Positions 32,783 to 47,800 of a stretch of DNA of 64,000 nt are shown here, in pieces (position 1 is the first letter of the stretch; every line of letters starts with the position of its first letter). The stretch spans positions 463,851-527,850 of the forward strand of contig VZRN01001317.1 of assembly GCA_013397935.1 (NCBI GenBank), given 5' to 3'. This DNA is from Dasyornis broadbenti (taxonomy: Eukaryota; Chordata; Aves; Passeriformes; Dasyornithidae). The notes beneath the pieces are model-generated. The model saw only the letters and a program-made list of their open reading frames with translations, was not told the DNA's origin and made no database searches. Position numbers and translations under genes: made by a program.

Positions 32783-35700
32783 AACGTGTCAGTCAAAGCA
32801 AAATGGAAATTAAACTGTGTAGGAGATAAAACCGCCTTTGTAGGTGAAATAATTCCTAGATACACCATGTATGTGTTCTGAAGTTGAGAAATTCATATTT
32901 AACTTTTGCCATCCCTGTCATGTCCTGGACCACTGCTCCATTTTCTGATGTTGTTGTTAGGTTGTATGGAGTTTGTTAATAAAATCTTTTCCAATAGACT
33001 CAAGCAGGTTAATGCACTTTGATATACACATGGTGGTGTATTAAAAAACCAGTGAAGCACTGATTGAATTTTCAGTAACAATTTCTGTTCTAGTCCTTAA
33101 TGGCTGATTTATGCAGAGGTTAGCAGAGAGCAATAATCAAACAACATCTCCTACATAATAAGACAGAGGATCAGCTGGAAAAACTGACCTGCTGTCTGGC
33201 AGTTGGTGTGAATGTTTTATTTTTGTGGTAGCAGAAGGACTGCAATATTAGAGTAGGTCTGAAGGTCACCTGCTCTGCTGTTCTAGCCTGATATGACTTG
33301 TCCTGGGTGGCCCAGGTGACAGTGTAAAGACCACCCCATAGAAACTTGCTGGCCACTCCATTCCCCCACATGGTAGCTCATTTTCTTGCCTTCATAGTTC
33401 AGCACACAGATTAATATGTTTTTCAGAAGTTTGTCCTTATAAATTTAAGGATGCTTTCCAGCAGCAGTGATACTGAATTCTAGAACAGGTACCTAGGGAG
33501 GATGCAGCATCTTCACTGCTGAGGAATTTGGGGAGTAAGAAAGCAAGTATTGCTAAGGACATATGTATTCAAGTGGGGGATTCAGGTGTGCACCATCAGT
33601 TAAACATTGCTGAGAGCTTCTGTTTCACACACAGGTGGTCACTTCTGAATGCCTGCAGGACAACCTCTCTCCCTTGCCCACCTCCCAGCTCTTGCCAGTC
33701 AAAACATCCCTTTCATCCCACCTGGGGATGCACACACAGCACAGGGCTGACCAGGCAGGGCAGGGGCTCCCACACTGCAGCTTTTCTGCTGTAAGTAGTT
33801 CACCACATGTAGGGTGTGGAGCTAAGCAAAGCATGGGAGAGGTTACCATTTCCGTCTTTCAGGATGCTGGGATAGTTACACAAGTACATAAAAATATGGG
33901 ATACAGCAGTGGGAAAAGATCCATGTAGAAATACCAATCATAATTCCATTGAACTCAATAGGAGTTTATGCCCTGATCTTCAGTTTTGCCCTACACCCAA
34001 CCTTTAAGGTATTTCATCAATCTTCCCATTGCTCAAGGGCCTCATCAAAGTTTGATTAGCCCTTTTAAGGAAAACAGTTTATTTCTGAGTAACAATGAAT
34101 CAAATCATTCAGATTAAATTAAAAATCAGGAAGAGCCCAAAACCAAACAAGGCAGTCAGATCGCTGACGTCTGGAAGAAGCCCTGCAAAGGCTGCTACTA
34201 AAGGAACCTTCTCTGCTCATCCACACAAGCTCATGCAGCAGGACCCCCAGACCAGCGGTACTCTTTGGAGTAGACCTTGGCAGGACAAACTTATCTGAGA
34301 AGGAGGCTGTAAGTACAGGAAGATCCCCATTTAGTGCTGAGGTCACAGGACTGTTATCAGCTGATTTGGATTCTTTCCCTGGTTCTCCTGTTGCCCTGCT
34401 GTGAGAGACTGGATTGTTCACTTAACCTCCCTGCACTTTGCATCTTCCAGATAGAAAACTTTTTTATTTATCTCTTGGAGATCTAAGTTAAAAAGGACAC
34501 TATGTATCATCCTCACTCTTTACAGACAGCTTGACGCAAATCATATAAAAGCTCCCTAAGTGCAGCACATTTTGGCCTGACAAGTCTTTAACAACCATTT
34601 CACTGGAACTCCATAATAGTTGCAAGAACTGAAATGGAATATCCTCCTCTTTCATATTCAGAAAGACACTTCAGACAGGTGTCTGCCCAGGCCATTGTCC
34701 AGCACGGAGTGCACTGGGAGAGCACATGGCCATCTGAGGTTTCATCAGAGTGTGGGATTTAATTTCTGCCATACCACCTGCAAATCATGGCAGTCATGTG
34801 GCAACTGGGACAGGAGTCTTTTGCCCATTTTCTGGGGCTTTTCCATAGGATCAAAGAAGTTGTCCATTTTCATTTTCAGGTTAGTGCTTATATTATTAAT
34901 TAATGAAGAGGGGAGATAAAGAGGTCTGTTGGCTTTGCCCCTCTTTAATGGTTACCAGGGGAAAAATTATACCTTGAAGAACTGTTTATTATAAGATATT
35001 TTTCTCTGCTAACAGCTAACAATGTTTACCACCAATCTCCCCAGCGGTGGCTGGAGTATCTTTGGCTCTGAGCCTGCACAGGAAGAATAAGGGAATAATA
35101 AGCTGAAGGGTTGTTTTTAGGGGATTTTTGCCTGTTGTTTGTTTTCTTCATTACGTGTTCAGTGCTTGTCTCCATGAGAAGACTCTAGGTAACCACAGAA
35201 CCGAGGAAATTCTAGTATCTTGGGAACTGAGGAGTGAAAGATGAGAAATATGATGGAGAGCAGATTTGCAGGCAAGAAACTGTTTATGTTTTTACAGAAC
35301 ATTCAGCACTTGCCTGCAGTGCTTTAGCTGCAGTGTGGATTTTTTCTGTAAACCACCCCAACAGAATCTGAGAAGAATAAATTAGATATTAGAGATCATT
35401 TATAAATAATACTTTTACAGTCATATCCCAACTCTGGCTATAAATATTCATCACAAAAGCAGTGTAATGTCTCTATGTAGTGTTTTACTGTAATGTTTAT
35501 GTTTGTCTTCCTTCACTCATTCTCACTCTGTGACGAGTGTGAGAAGTCTTAGCATTGACAAGAGGAGATGACACTTCCCCTCCAGCAAGAGTTACCACCT
35601 CTCTTCTGCTCTCCTTCTGGAACCACTTAGGAGACACCTGCAGCAGTGGAAAGTTCTTTCCCCAAAGGTAGAGTCAAGAAATGCTGCTAGATTTACATTT

Positions 35701-38700
35701 TCTCTCTGTTCAATGATGCCGAGTATTTAGCAGAGGGTCTTTTTGGTGGGCCACGTTCCACTGGCAAGGTTGTAAATTCTCATTTGGTATAATTTTTAGA
35801 AATTCCATCCTTAGAAGTATCTGATTGGAAGGAAGTCCAAAGAAAATTGAAATTCTTAAAGCCAAACAGTTCAGAAAAATAAGCCCTAAGCAGCTCTGCT
35901 CAAGATTACATAAGGAACCAGGTTTTAGTCCCTCCCCTTGGTGTTTTTTCACATCTCATCTGTCAACTACAAAGTCCTCAGCTGCCTACTGAGCACCTCA
36001 TCCAGGAAAGGACCCTCATAATTCAGTGGATCTTGTGACTCAAAATATCCTCCAGCTTATTCAAAAGTTTTCCTTAATTCCATACTGTTTCTAGAGAATT
36101 CATCTTTTTCAAGCAGTTCATAGAGAAGGAAATGTGCTGATCAAGATACAGAAATAGTTATTTGCTTTCACTGCCCAGGGATGGCTTCTTGAATTTTCCA
36201 GTCAAGCTCCAGAACTACTGGTATTTATTCAAGTAAAATGATGAGATGACTTATTTTCAGTTGGCAATTAGTACATTGGCTGTAGGGAATGAAAACTGTT
36301 ACATGAGAAACAAGAACAGCAACGTCAACAAAAGATTTTCATCTATTCCTTGTGCCAGTCTGTGTTGTGTGTAAATCTGTAATTCTCAGCTGCCTTACCA
36401 TCAACCATGTCTGGAATCTGGGGTGTGCCTGTGGTGTGGAGTGACTTGCCTTTGCTAGCTCCTCGCTGGGCTCGTTTCGGAGAACAGCTTGAGAAGCTGA
36501 GGGCTTGCTGAGCCTGCCAAGATCCCTTCTAGGGAATCCATGGCGCTGTCACCACTGGAGCTTTGCACTTTTGACTTGGAATGAGGTTAACCATCTATTG
36601 GACACCCTGAAGATTTTTAACGCCAGTCTTTCCTTCAGAAGTTCCTATCATAGGGTTCTCAGGAGGGATCCAAGTAGGTGAAGCCATGATTGCAGTTTTC
36701 TAGAGTAAGTGCAGTGATAAGGAAGAGGTATGTGGGCACACAATATCTGTGTGGATTGTTTTAACTCCTCTTTAATCCTTTGGGTTTGGGAGTGGAAATA
36801 ACAGCACCCTTTTTTTCTTCCTGTTTCTTGGATGGAGTTAAAAAAAAAGAAATCATCTCTGCCCTTCTTTATCTTTCTTGCAGAGAGCTTATGAGGTAGT
36901 AGGGAATCTCTCAATTAATGTGCTTTCTGTTTTTTAATACATGGGGTTCTTCCTGTAGGTTTTTCCAGATTTGATTTGACTGATGCATATGATGAGTGGA
37001 ATTGAAGCATTCTCTTGATGGCTAATATAGAGCAAGGAAACAAAATCAGCTTAGCATCCCTGTCCAAGGGGCATAAAATCTGAACTATAACAGGACTACA
37101 GAGTCATATTTTCAGAAATCAGAAAGTAATTACTAATTTATTATTTCAGAATTCTGAATTAACTCAGCCAAGAAGACAGACATCTAAACACAAAGGCTTT
37201 GTTCATTGTTGATGTTAAGATATAAAACACACATTCTGTGAGACGTTATTTAAAGTGGAACTTACCTGTGTTTCCTAGAAAGGACAAAATATCTCATGAA
37301 AGTTTGCATATGATACCCTGAGTCTCACTCTGAACTTTTCTCTGGAGAGTTCAGTCCTTGGCTGCTTTTTACTTAGCTCTGAGGCTTAAATTAGGAATGG
37401 GGTGAAGTTTTGCCTCTTTGGAGATCAGGGCAGTCTTAATTTTAAATCCAGATAAGCATGTGGATTTCATACTCCTTTTAAAGAATTCGAGGCAGAGTTT
37501 CCAATTTTCTATTTGGGATTTGTTCTGATTCTAAATGAGAGAACATGGAAATCAATGTATATGCCATTTGTGCTTACAAGGAATTACAGCTGTAATTGCA
37601 CACAAAATTAGAAGCAATTTTAGGAAAAAGAAAGTCTAATTTTAGGAACTCTTAAGTAATTTGTCCGAAGTGCTTTAACACATATAAACAAGGACTGTTC
37701 ATTTCCTTTTGTTGCATGTGCGAAGTTTGAATAAGTTGCCTATGGAGTGCAAGTTGTTACAAAGGAGATAGATTTCTTTATTGCTTGACTTGCTTGTGAA
37801 ATACATTTTATGTAATGAAGCACCGATTACCTAAATTAAAAATCCCAGACAATGCTGTTGTCTCATTTGGTAGGAAGCAGAGACTCTGTGGACAACTGAA
37901 AGCTTGCTTAAAGGCAATCTGTGACCCATCCATACTATTCTTATGCTAATGCGAGAATGGGTATCCTGGGCACCATCTGCTGTCCCTGAGGTCCCGGCCT
38001 TGGGCATTCAGAATTGGTTTGCTTTATTAATGCTAGGCCATCCAGAACAGCCGTGGTGCATTTGTTATAGTCTATGAAATCAGAAGTTCCAATTGTAAGC
38101 ATACAGAGATAACTGTCACTTTTAATAATACACTCAAACATTATAGCCACCACTTTTCCCAGCCTCTCAGGCAGAGATGCCATCTTTCAAGCTGGAGTTA
38201 CCTTCAGCGAATCCAACAAAGACCTCTCTGGCTTTTCAGGGTGATGGGGTTTTACTTCCTTGGAAGGTCATTTCATTAGGTACTGGATGGATTTATTGGC
38301 TGGCTCTGCATTTTAACTTTTGTAAATGCCCCCTAGAGAAACAGAAATGTGTCTTGATATAAATCAAAATTAATAAATAGGACATACAATGTGATTATTT
38401 TTAGAGCGGCTTAAGGGTTGGGTTATCAAATATCCTCAACTAGTCTAATTAAACCAGTTGAGATTTAAAGGACACCATACATCAGTTTTGCCTAAGCTTA
38501 TTGTCAGGACAAATGGCTACAATCTCAGTTGCAAGTACCTAATAAAGTCTCATCTAATGATGATTCTGTATGTGCTTATTAGCTATATGGTTCTTCCTTT
38601 AGTGTGCCTGGCTAATTAGAGAACAATTCTTGTGAGTACTTCTGTTGCTCATTGTCAGGTGCTCCAGGTACAAGTCAAGATGGTTCAACTGGTCCTCCTG

Positions 38701-38850
38701 CCCTGCTGCTTGGGCCTGTTGTCTCAAAAGAAGCAGAACACACAAAGCTCAGAACCTGCACATCTCCTGCTTCATCCCTGTCAGGGGTATGGGGCTGCTC
38801 CTGAGTTGACACCCAGTCTGCAGCCTCCTGTAGGAAATAGAATCTTGGCT
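32783..38850. other. Probable intron or intergenic DNA
   Basis: No supported exon. It has a MIR-like fossil at 34395-34470 and a block with many TAATTA-type sites at 38340-38600. Listed open frames are under 125 codons and look random. Confidence 0.6.
34395..34470 (+). repeat. MIR-like SINE fossil
   Basis: GCTGTGAGAGACTGGATTGT then TCACTTAACCTCCCTGCACT and CATCTTCCAGATAGAAAAC parallel the MIR order GCTGTGTGACC.., CACTTAACCTCTCTG.., CATCTGTAAAATG. Diverged but in the right order. Confidence 0.45.
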
Positions 38851-38854
38851 TCCT

Positions 38855-38890
38855 TCCATTTTCCAGGTGAGGGAAGTGAGGCATGGCTGA
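38855..38890 (-). repeat. Possible MIR-like fragment
   Basis: TTCCATTTTCCAGGTGAGGG then AAGTGAGGCA resembles the reverse MIR segment CCATTTTACAGATGAGGAAA..TGAGGCA. It is very short, so chance is possible. Confidence 0.3.
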
Positions 38891-41800
38891 TGCTGTGCCC
38901 TGTGTCCCCAGGCCTGCACCAGCGTTGGGAGCATTGGGGCTGTGCCAGATTCAGCCCCAAACTGCTCACCAGTGGGGCTACAGGGGGACCTGGAGGTGTT
39001 CGGGGTGTGGGGAGGCAGTGAGGCCATGGTGAAAAATGTGACAGGCTGTGGTCTCAGCTGATGTCAGGCTTTTTGTGGCATCCCAGTGAAAGAATGTTTT
39101 ATGGTGGAATGGGAATGGAGCAGGTCCCCCAAGGCTGTTGGGTGATCCAGTGAGAATGTAATTTTGGGGTTTGGAGTCTGACTATTCTGGTTGTTCCATT
39201 TCAACTTGCTCTATATAAAGAATTTATTTATGATGACCTCTGTGATGAGAAAAATTAGCCAGTTCCCTAAGTAAGCAATACAGCCAACAGGGAGAACAAC
39301 TTTCAGCAGCTGCTTTTGTCCCGTCTCTTGCCTCCAGAGCTTTCTGTTGTTTCTTTCAGTTATGGGTGAAGGAGACAAGCACTCCAGGGCCAGGGAAAAT
39401 GAGAGTTAATTACATTGTGGAAGGGGATTGTTGCACAGTGCTGGTTCTTTCCCATCCTGTCTCAGGTGCTTGAGAGTACGGCAGAGCCAGCAGAGGTGTT
39501 CTTTAGTACTATCCTTTGCTTATTTTGGAAGCACTGGAAATGCAAAGCTGGACCTCTTTCCCTTAAATGAAGACAATGAAGAGAAGGCTCCTTTTTGGTG
39601 TCAGCATTCATGTAAGTTGTGCCAAGATGAAGTGAAATTCAGCAGGTGGATCTAATACTATGTATGTATTTTAGAAAGGAAAGTAGTATTTTGACAGTGT
39701 ATGTTTGCACTCCATAAAGTTTCTGGGTGAATCTGTATTTCAATAGTTTTTGATGCAAAAACTAGAAGGAAGTCCCTGAGACATGCATAGAGGAGAAAAT
39801 ACTTGTATCTGGAGGACTAAGTTAAATATTGGGATATGAAAGGTTGTTCTAGAAATCACTCTGGGTAATAGAATCACAGAATCCATCTTCCTTACTTTCT
39901 GGGTTTAAGAGACTGTCTCAGTGGAGTGCTGGTGTAAAACAGAGGCAAAGAAAGGGGAAATGTGGCATTCTACAGAATAATGAGGGGAAAGCTGACAACT
40001 GTGTCCCCTTTGGCTCATCTCAGCTGAAACACTGAACTTGGGCAGGGATCTGAGTACATAAGGCATGCTTACAGATAGCTGGTTACTCTTCAATTTCCCA
40101 GTGACTGAGGATGATGAAATCCTCGTGAAAGAGTGCCCTTAATGACCAGAGGAGCATTGCCAGGCTGTTATGGGGGCTGCTGCTCTGCCAGCTGCACACA
40201 TGGAAGTTGTTCAGCATGGAGGTGTATCTGCTTATGAACAGACACATATGCGGAGCTAGTGCAAGCGCTGAACCACGTATGAGAAGTTCAAAGTCCCTCA
40301 TCTATCAGGACAAATTTGTCTCACATCAGGGACAAGTGTTTGAATCTGTCACATCTCAGCTTAGTACAATAATCACTGGGTTTGCGTGTCCTGGTTGGAA
40401 AGACTCCCATTTAAATGTGGAATTATTCTGCTGCATTAAAATACCAGAATAGGTTTGTTTTTCAATTCATTGTATCACTGAAACTTCAGAAAGTGCCATG
40501 AAGCAAAATAGTTGTCTTCTTATCAGGTCTTGTATGTAATACCTTCAGTTCACACAAACTGAGACTGAGGAGTATCTGCAGGCTGTGTGTAAATGCACAG
40601 GAGAGAGGACTTAAAGGAAGGTTTGTCATCTGGGATGCCAATCTCTTTTAGTAGTTGACCAAAAATTTCTGCTCTGCTTGTACCTTGCCTGTACACTCTG
40701 ATAATTATGGCAATACATGGTGTGAAAGAGTAAACCTTTCAAGGTAAGTTCTGGTGCTACTTCTTGCTTCTTCTCTAGGCAGATATGATACTGACAGGGT
40801 TGACTGAACACTTTTAAGGTACATTTTCAGTTTTTTCCCTAGAAATAACATGTGCCACTCCACTGGAAGACAATTGACAGCAACAACTAGGTTCTGAATG
40901 AGTGAGGGAAATCAGAATTGGCCAGAAGCAACTATTGTTAGAAATTAAGAGTTGGTGTCTGCACATGTCAGTGCAGTGTTCCTTATGTTTTCATTGTTGA
41001 CTGGGTAGGAAAAATAGTCCTGTTAGTGCACTGGTGCTTACATGAGGTGTAGGGATATCTATCAAAATCTGTTGAGGAGCTTTGAAAAGTTGTGAAATAA
41101 TATTTCTGCAAGGGACACATAAGCTCTTGGAGAGACTGCTGCAGCTCTAGACAACCTTCCAAGCCTTTATTACAGCCTGGAAGTCTCCATCTTCAAGAAG
41201 GCCCTGTTTGTACTTGGACACAACAGAAAGGGAAAGTTTGTGTCCAAAGAAGTTAAAAACAAATTGTGAAGAGGGGTATATTCAGAGATGACAGTACTGC
41301 AATAAGCAAATCTTGGTTCTTCTGTGCAAGACTCTGGAGTGACAGCTTTAGTTAGGGACAGTGTAATTATTTGCTTTTGGAATGCCTAATATTGTTTCCT
41401 TCAAGCTGAGTTAAGTTACTGCCACATTATATTCCATTTGCTCCCTTGTCAGCAGCTACTGTTTGTCTTCTGTTCCCCTTGTTTTGGAAGGACAGTTGGG
41501 TAGTCCAGAGGACAGGGATGGCTCTCAGAGACACTGAATACTGACAGTGGCTCAGCTTTGCTTACAATGGTTTTTGTGTCTCTGACTTGATCTAAGCTGA
41601 GCAAGGTACTTTGTTCCTAGGTAGGTATTTTAAGATGCTGAGATATCAGTGTTACACAAATAATTTGGAAAACAGACCTTCTCTCCTTCTCCCTAAACAC
41701 GGTGACTCTGCTGCTTGGTACAATGTCCCAGCTAGGAATCAAAGCCTATGGTTAACGAGGCACTGGCACTAGGAAGTTGGATCTTGCTCCTGCACACTTT

Positions 41801-44800
41801 TTCAGACATTACATTGAGCTCGATACAGTGGCTGGGCTCTGGAAGCTACTAATTATAACAGCAGGGGCAGTGCTTTCCTCCCACTTTCTGAAATAAGTGC
41901 TTCCGATAGAGCACCTGAGCTGAGTGTACGTGGCCACGGTGGGATGACTGTTGGCTGGAAAATGAGAGCTAGACTGTGTGCTCCCAGTCACCAGCTTCTC
42001 CTTTCCCAGAATTATCATGAGTACTCACCTTACACCTGCAGATTAAAACATATTGAAACCTTAAGAAACACCTTGTGATGTGATTCATATCCTTGCATTT
42101 GTGCAGTCATGGTTCCTTTCTAAGTAGAAAAGGCCCTAGCACAATACAGGCAAGGAAGAAAGCTGAATAAAACAGTAACAGCAAAGGAGCTGGGAAGAGC
42201 AGGAGTGCTGTATACCTCCTGCAGGTTCTGTTCATCTCCTGGTGCTGCTGGGACACCTTTCACTGTCAGGTCCGTACTGCATGTGCTCAGCAAGAGCTCT
42301 TCCTCACTCTGTGTGGATGAGACACTTCATTTGCAAGGCCTCATTTAAACTGGTAGATCAAAACGCTTGCAGCTCTGCATATGCTTCCTCAGGAGAAAGG
42401 AATGTTTTCTCATTCCTGTCCTACTTCATATTTCACAGCTGCAGTTTGTCTTGTTTTCTCCCTGCCTAAGGCCCAGCAACTGCTGCAATGCACAAGGGTT
42501 TAAAGGATTATTTATTTTAGGGCATTGATGCCCTCTTTGAACAGCTATGTGTGTTTAGTTTGTTTTACTAGGGACTCTCATTAGAGCAGCATGGAGAGTT
42601 TGCAGGGAGGAAAGGGAGGCAGTGAGCGTGCATATCTCTTCCCAAACCAGGTTGCACAAAGGTAGGGCTTTCAAATTATCTTAAGCAGGATGAACTGTGA
42701 TGATCTTTGCTCCTGCATTTATTTTTCTTTTAGAGTGGCTGTACATCCTATTTTCTCCACCTTTGTATAACTCCATCACTGATTGCACTGGTAGGTGAAT
42801 GTCCTTAAGTTATCCAACACAGGTGGAAATGAAAGGGAAATTAACTTCCATTAACTTCAGTAGGCACATGATTAGTCCTTAGCTACACCATCTGCAGCCA
42901 AAACTGACTCTGGTTATAGTGTTGGAAGTGAAGCATCAATAAAGAGGTGCCAAGTCCTGATGCCTCACCTGTGGGCCTCTGCATCGTCATGGTAATGGTA
43001 TGTTGCTGCTCTACTTCTTAGAAAACTTCTTGGAAAAGGAGGTAGACCTCTGTCTTGGAAAGACGACTTGGAAACAGTCATGATGGCTCTTGAAAGCTTT
43101 CAGGCCAGTAACCTGTTGAGTGCTCATTCTGGGGTGATGTAGCAGCACCAAATCTTGCCATTTGGCCAGGCTACTGCTAAGCAGTGCAGAGGTGTCCTGA
43201 AGGATAAGGGAGAAGATGGAATTGTGACCTTCGAGGCAAGATGGAGTCTTCCCTCATGCCAAGCCTATATTTGATTATTTACACCAATAGATCACCTTGC
43301 CATCCCCCCTTCCTCCAGAAAAGAATTCAACAACGGAACTCAAAGAATGTGGCAAGTCTGAAATATGTAAATGTATGTTTAAAACTCCCTCTCTCTATGG
43401 AATCATTTGCATTTTTTAATTCAAGAGGGAACTTGCAAGTCTATCCATAGTGTGCTGCTGATCAGCCTCTCTGATGTCTGGTAGGCTTTTATCAGCTTAG
43501 GGCTAGTTTGTGCTGCTGTGTATGGCAGTGCTGGAGGACGAGGTTGGTTTAGCCGTGCTGATGGATTGGGATACAATTAATGTTCTGCTCCCTCATCTCC
43601 CACCCTCAAAATAAGTAAGATACTAAGCTAAGTCTTGCTTTAGACCTGCCCCAGAGCTTTGGAAATGTTTGGATCAAGGCCTCAGGAACAGCCAGACTTC
43701 AGGCTACTCGATGAACATTGTGTCCTGAACTTGGGGAGATGTGGATTTAGCAGAGCCTTGGTGTCTGTCTCACACAGCCAAAGGGCACAGATATCCTCTA
43801 ATATCTCAGGCTGCATGAAGTGAGTGTGACAATTCTGATGGTGTAAGAGGTTTCCTCTGAAATACATTTTATGTAGATCTGTAAGTCCAAATGCCAATGT
43901 GCCTGTTTATTGAATGTAGGTGTCCCCTTTGTGATAACTGAGAGAGACTGGGTAATGGTATCCACAAGGGAAGAAGACAATTCCAATACCTTTTTTACTT
44001 GGAAGAAACTTGTACAAGAAAACGTGCTTCTAATGGGGATATGCACTGCTAATCACTTCTATGAATCATCAGTCTGATGAGGTTGTATATTTTTCCTAAA
44101 ACCGTAGCTCCAGAAGTCAGGTGATTTATAGGAAGATTCTCTGTTTTCTTTTAAAAGACAGCTTCTAATTCTCCTTGCTAGGGGAAAAAAAAAGGCGGCG
44201 GCTTGATGCTGCAAAAGGCAGAAACACCATAAGGCAAATAAAACCTTTAATATCTGAACTCATCTTTATTGCTAAGCCAATCTCATTATTTTTTAGGATC
44301 TGAGTAATGATTTTTGAATGCCCAGTTTGGCTTTGGAGCCAAGAGACCTGATTTTCACAAGTGCTAAGTACTTTACTCCAGCTGTCACACCTATAAAAAT
44401 CACCCATTAAAATCATGCCTGGGGTCCAGTAGTCAGACATCCACAGCTGGGGGTGGAGAGAAGAAATGCAGATACATGGCACATGCAGTGCTGTACCATA
44501 CCTGCCCTATAGCATGGTAGATGTGCCCTGTGTTAAGCAACTTTGTCGTCTCTTAGGCAGAATCAAGAAATAACAGTAGAGGCTTCTTCATACAGTCTTT
44601 CATAATGTAAAACATTAATGTAAAAATATTATGAACTGGTTATGAAATCAGCATAGCTGAGATTTACATCTAAAGAACAAATTAGGTTAAAGGGGGGGGT
44701 AAGCAGAGAAAAACACACGATAGCAAAGGGAAGCCAGAAAGGATCTTTCTCTGGGGAATATTCTGATGTAAAACTGAGGAAATTGGAAATTTTGTCTTTG

Positions 44801-47800
44801 TTTGGAAAAGGGTGTGTGTGGATACTGGTGCAAAGTCTTAATTTTGCATCTTGAAGCATTATTTTATTACAGATGTTGCTGTTTCGGGTTTTTCCTTAAA
44901 GGCCTCAGCTCTCAGATTCAGGGGAATCTCTCAGCATCCCTTAAGGAAGTAATTTCCTGTGCTCCCCATCCGTGGAAGAGTAAGTGGAAATTTGAGCCAA
45001 AGAGGAGAAACCTTTCTCTGTCCCCAACCCCAAGACTGCTGTTTGTGTGTATTTATTTTTAATCCTGACTCTTGATTCCCAAGTGGCTGGGGTTATTGAT
45101 ATTCCAGCTTTTACCCCAAGGTCACTGATTGAACCTTGTGCTCTTCCCAGTGGAGTTTACCTCACTGAGCACACTCAAGGCTGGGATGGCAGTGCTGCAT
45201 CTCTGCCACTCTTTAATATAAAGATAACAGTTCCCTGAAATTACGCTTTTTGATCTTTTTGCAGTGAAGGTAGGCTTTTTTGAAAGTTCAAGGCTGGCAA
45301 ATGACCAGAGAGAGTAGAAGCACTCAAAGCTTTGAATATTCTGCAGTTTTAAAATAACCTAAAATTGTAAAACAGAAGTAAAAAGGGAGAAATTTCCCAA
45401 CATAAAATTTTGGGAATCCATATATTTTGTTTCTTTGTATCTTTTTTACAGGTAAGTCTGTTGTGAAATGAGGATCCATGTTTGAGTTTTTGGCAACAAA
45501 TTAGTAAGTCGCATGCTCAGTCCTTGCTTTGAGGTACTTTTTATGTTTAAAACATGCTATAATAGAAATATTTTTTCCAGCAGTTCCTCTAGGCTTTTGA
45601 AGTCTTCTGATGGGTAAAAAAGATGACTTGGTTTTTGAGTGAAGACAATTGAAATGTGTGTGTGTAAATAATAGTAAAGAGCATCCTTACTGTGGGTGCA
45701 TGCTCTGTGGTCTACCTGCTCATTTTTCCAATTAACAGATGTATATATATGTATATACGCCAAACCCAAAAGGCTCTCTGTGAACAGTGCCAAGCCAAAA
45801 CCTTACTGAGTGCTTGAATAAGTGCCTTTCCTTCTGCAATTGTACTTATGCTTTTCAGTGAAATAAGCTGATATTCCACCTACGTCATCTCCTGTTGTAG
45901 GAGGCCTTCCTCCGTTTGCTGGGGGTCTTCCTGAGTGTGGAGGGTACACAAACCCCCTCTCCCTGCAAGTGGAAGAAGAGAGCTGTTCTGTAACACGTTG
46001 TTGTAGCTGGCAGATGAAACTGTGTGTCCACAGAAAGTGAAAAGTATTCCTTTATCAGCATAAAGGGGCTTAAAGTGGGTTAATTAACACTGACCCCATT
46101 TAAAGGGATGGCTTATATGCCTGCTTGAGGGAGAAGTTCGAGCCTCTCATGTGTTGGTGGAAATCCCTTTCAGTGTATTTGCAGGCCGGTGCTGGGCTGG
46201 ACAGGCAATGAAGCCTGACAAATCAAGCAGCTGTTTGCCCCACAATGAGCCAGCTGGTTGGAAATCCAGGCTGTGTCCCCGAGCCGCCTGCACATTCAAA
46301 ACCAGAGCATATTTGCTCCTTTAATTAGTGTTCCCCCTGGTCCTTGGAATATGGGTTTGTGACAGAGGGCTTGTTCACAGAAGATCAAGAAAGATTTCCT
46401 GCTTTCCCAGCCCCTCCAAGGGGTGGGCAGGACAGCTGGGGACTGCTCCCTGCATGGGAGGGTTTCCATGTGGCTCAGGCGAGGTTGGGTCATGGCAGAG
46501 GGGTAGACAGGAGCTGCTCCTGCTCGTTGCAGACAGGGTTTGTGTCAAACCACTGCTGTGCATTTTGCTGTTCTACAGCATGGTTCAAACTCAAGGGAGG
46601 GTTCTGGGAGAGATGGAGCCGTAAGGACTTTAAACTTTTCTTTGGGTTCGTCTCATCAGGTGCATGGAGGAGGCTACAAAATACATGTCTTGGTGGTTGT
46701 CTGTAGTGTGAGGGTCCATCCAGCTGTGTGATCACAGCAGAGATCCTACACAGGTATACTCTCCACCAGCTGCAGGGGTGAGAGGAGAACCTCCCATGTG
46801 ACCAATGTAGCGCAACTAACTGGGCTTCTGTTAGCTCAATTCTGATCTTTCGGTTGTCTTTTGCCCCTGCTGGTGCAGACTCTTTCCTGGCAAGGTAACA
46901 CAGTCCTCATTGCCTTGCTGATAAGCCCTGGGCACTTAAGAGCACAATGAAAGAATTTACCTGATGCTCCCAATCTCCACAGGGGATATTGCCTCTTGGT
47001 GTCCTTTATCAGTGATGTCTGGTGATACAATCAGGGACCTGCTTGTATTGAAGTACTGTTAGTAACACTGAGAGCTGTCAGATCACTTAGGGTGGATTTG
47101 CTCTCTCTCCTCTCTCACCCTATAGGAAAGTCAACGCAAACCCTGTATTTCCAGTGAAACAAAAGGAATTGCACTTCCAATAAAGCTTCTTTTTGAAATT
47201 AACAGTGATAAATTAGCAAACTGCTGAGTGGGGTTGTTTGTGCTGTGGAAGCAAAGCATTGATCCCCCCCAAGACTGACCATTATTTTTGCTCATTTCAG
47301 CAATATAATTGGGGATGGATTAAATTGTGACTCAGTTTAACCCTTTGTAGTAATGATGTGAGAAATCCAAATGAGAAAATGGAAATTGGTATTTAGAGTC
47401 TCAGAAAAGTGTGGCAAATTAACAGCAGTTTGCTAATTTTTCATATTTTTATTGCCTGCTTTTAAAGCTTACAGAGAAATAGAGAAGGAGGTCTGAAGAA
47501 TCTCATTAGAAAACTTGATCAGTCCTTTCCTTCTCTATTTCATCTTGAGAAAAAAATGGGAAATTCAAACTGAAAAGTGTGCCATGAGTAACAATGGAAA
47601 GACCTTATTGCATACAAGGTGCTGGACTATAAGCATTATCTACCAAGAGGCATTTTCAAGGAAAACCGTACAGTGGGATTTGAGGACATTGTAAAATTTT
47701 ACCAGTGCTAACAGCTTTGGCAGCTCTGAAGCAAAGACCATGTGGAGGGCAGTCAGCTGTGAGGCTGTAGGCTGCAGCATCTGCTGTTTGAGAGGATCTG

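Noticed and set aside
39868..39885. AATCACAGAATCC, similar to a CR1 tail
   Set aside because: No CR1 body is recognisable on either side; too short to call.
44165..44482. Minus frame containing ILMGDF, recalling the CR1 endonuclease motif MGDFN
   Set aside because: The residues after MGDF do not follow the CR1 pattern and no other CR1 ORF2 landmark is present.
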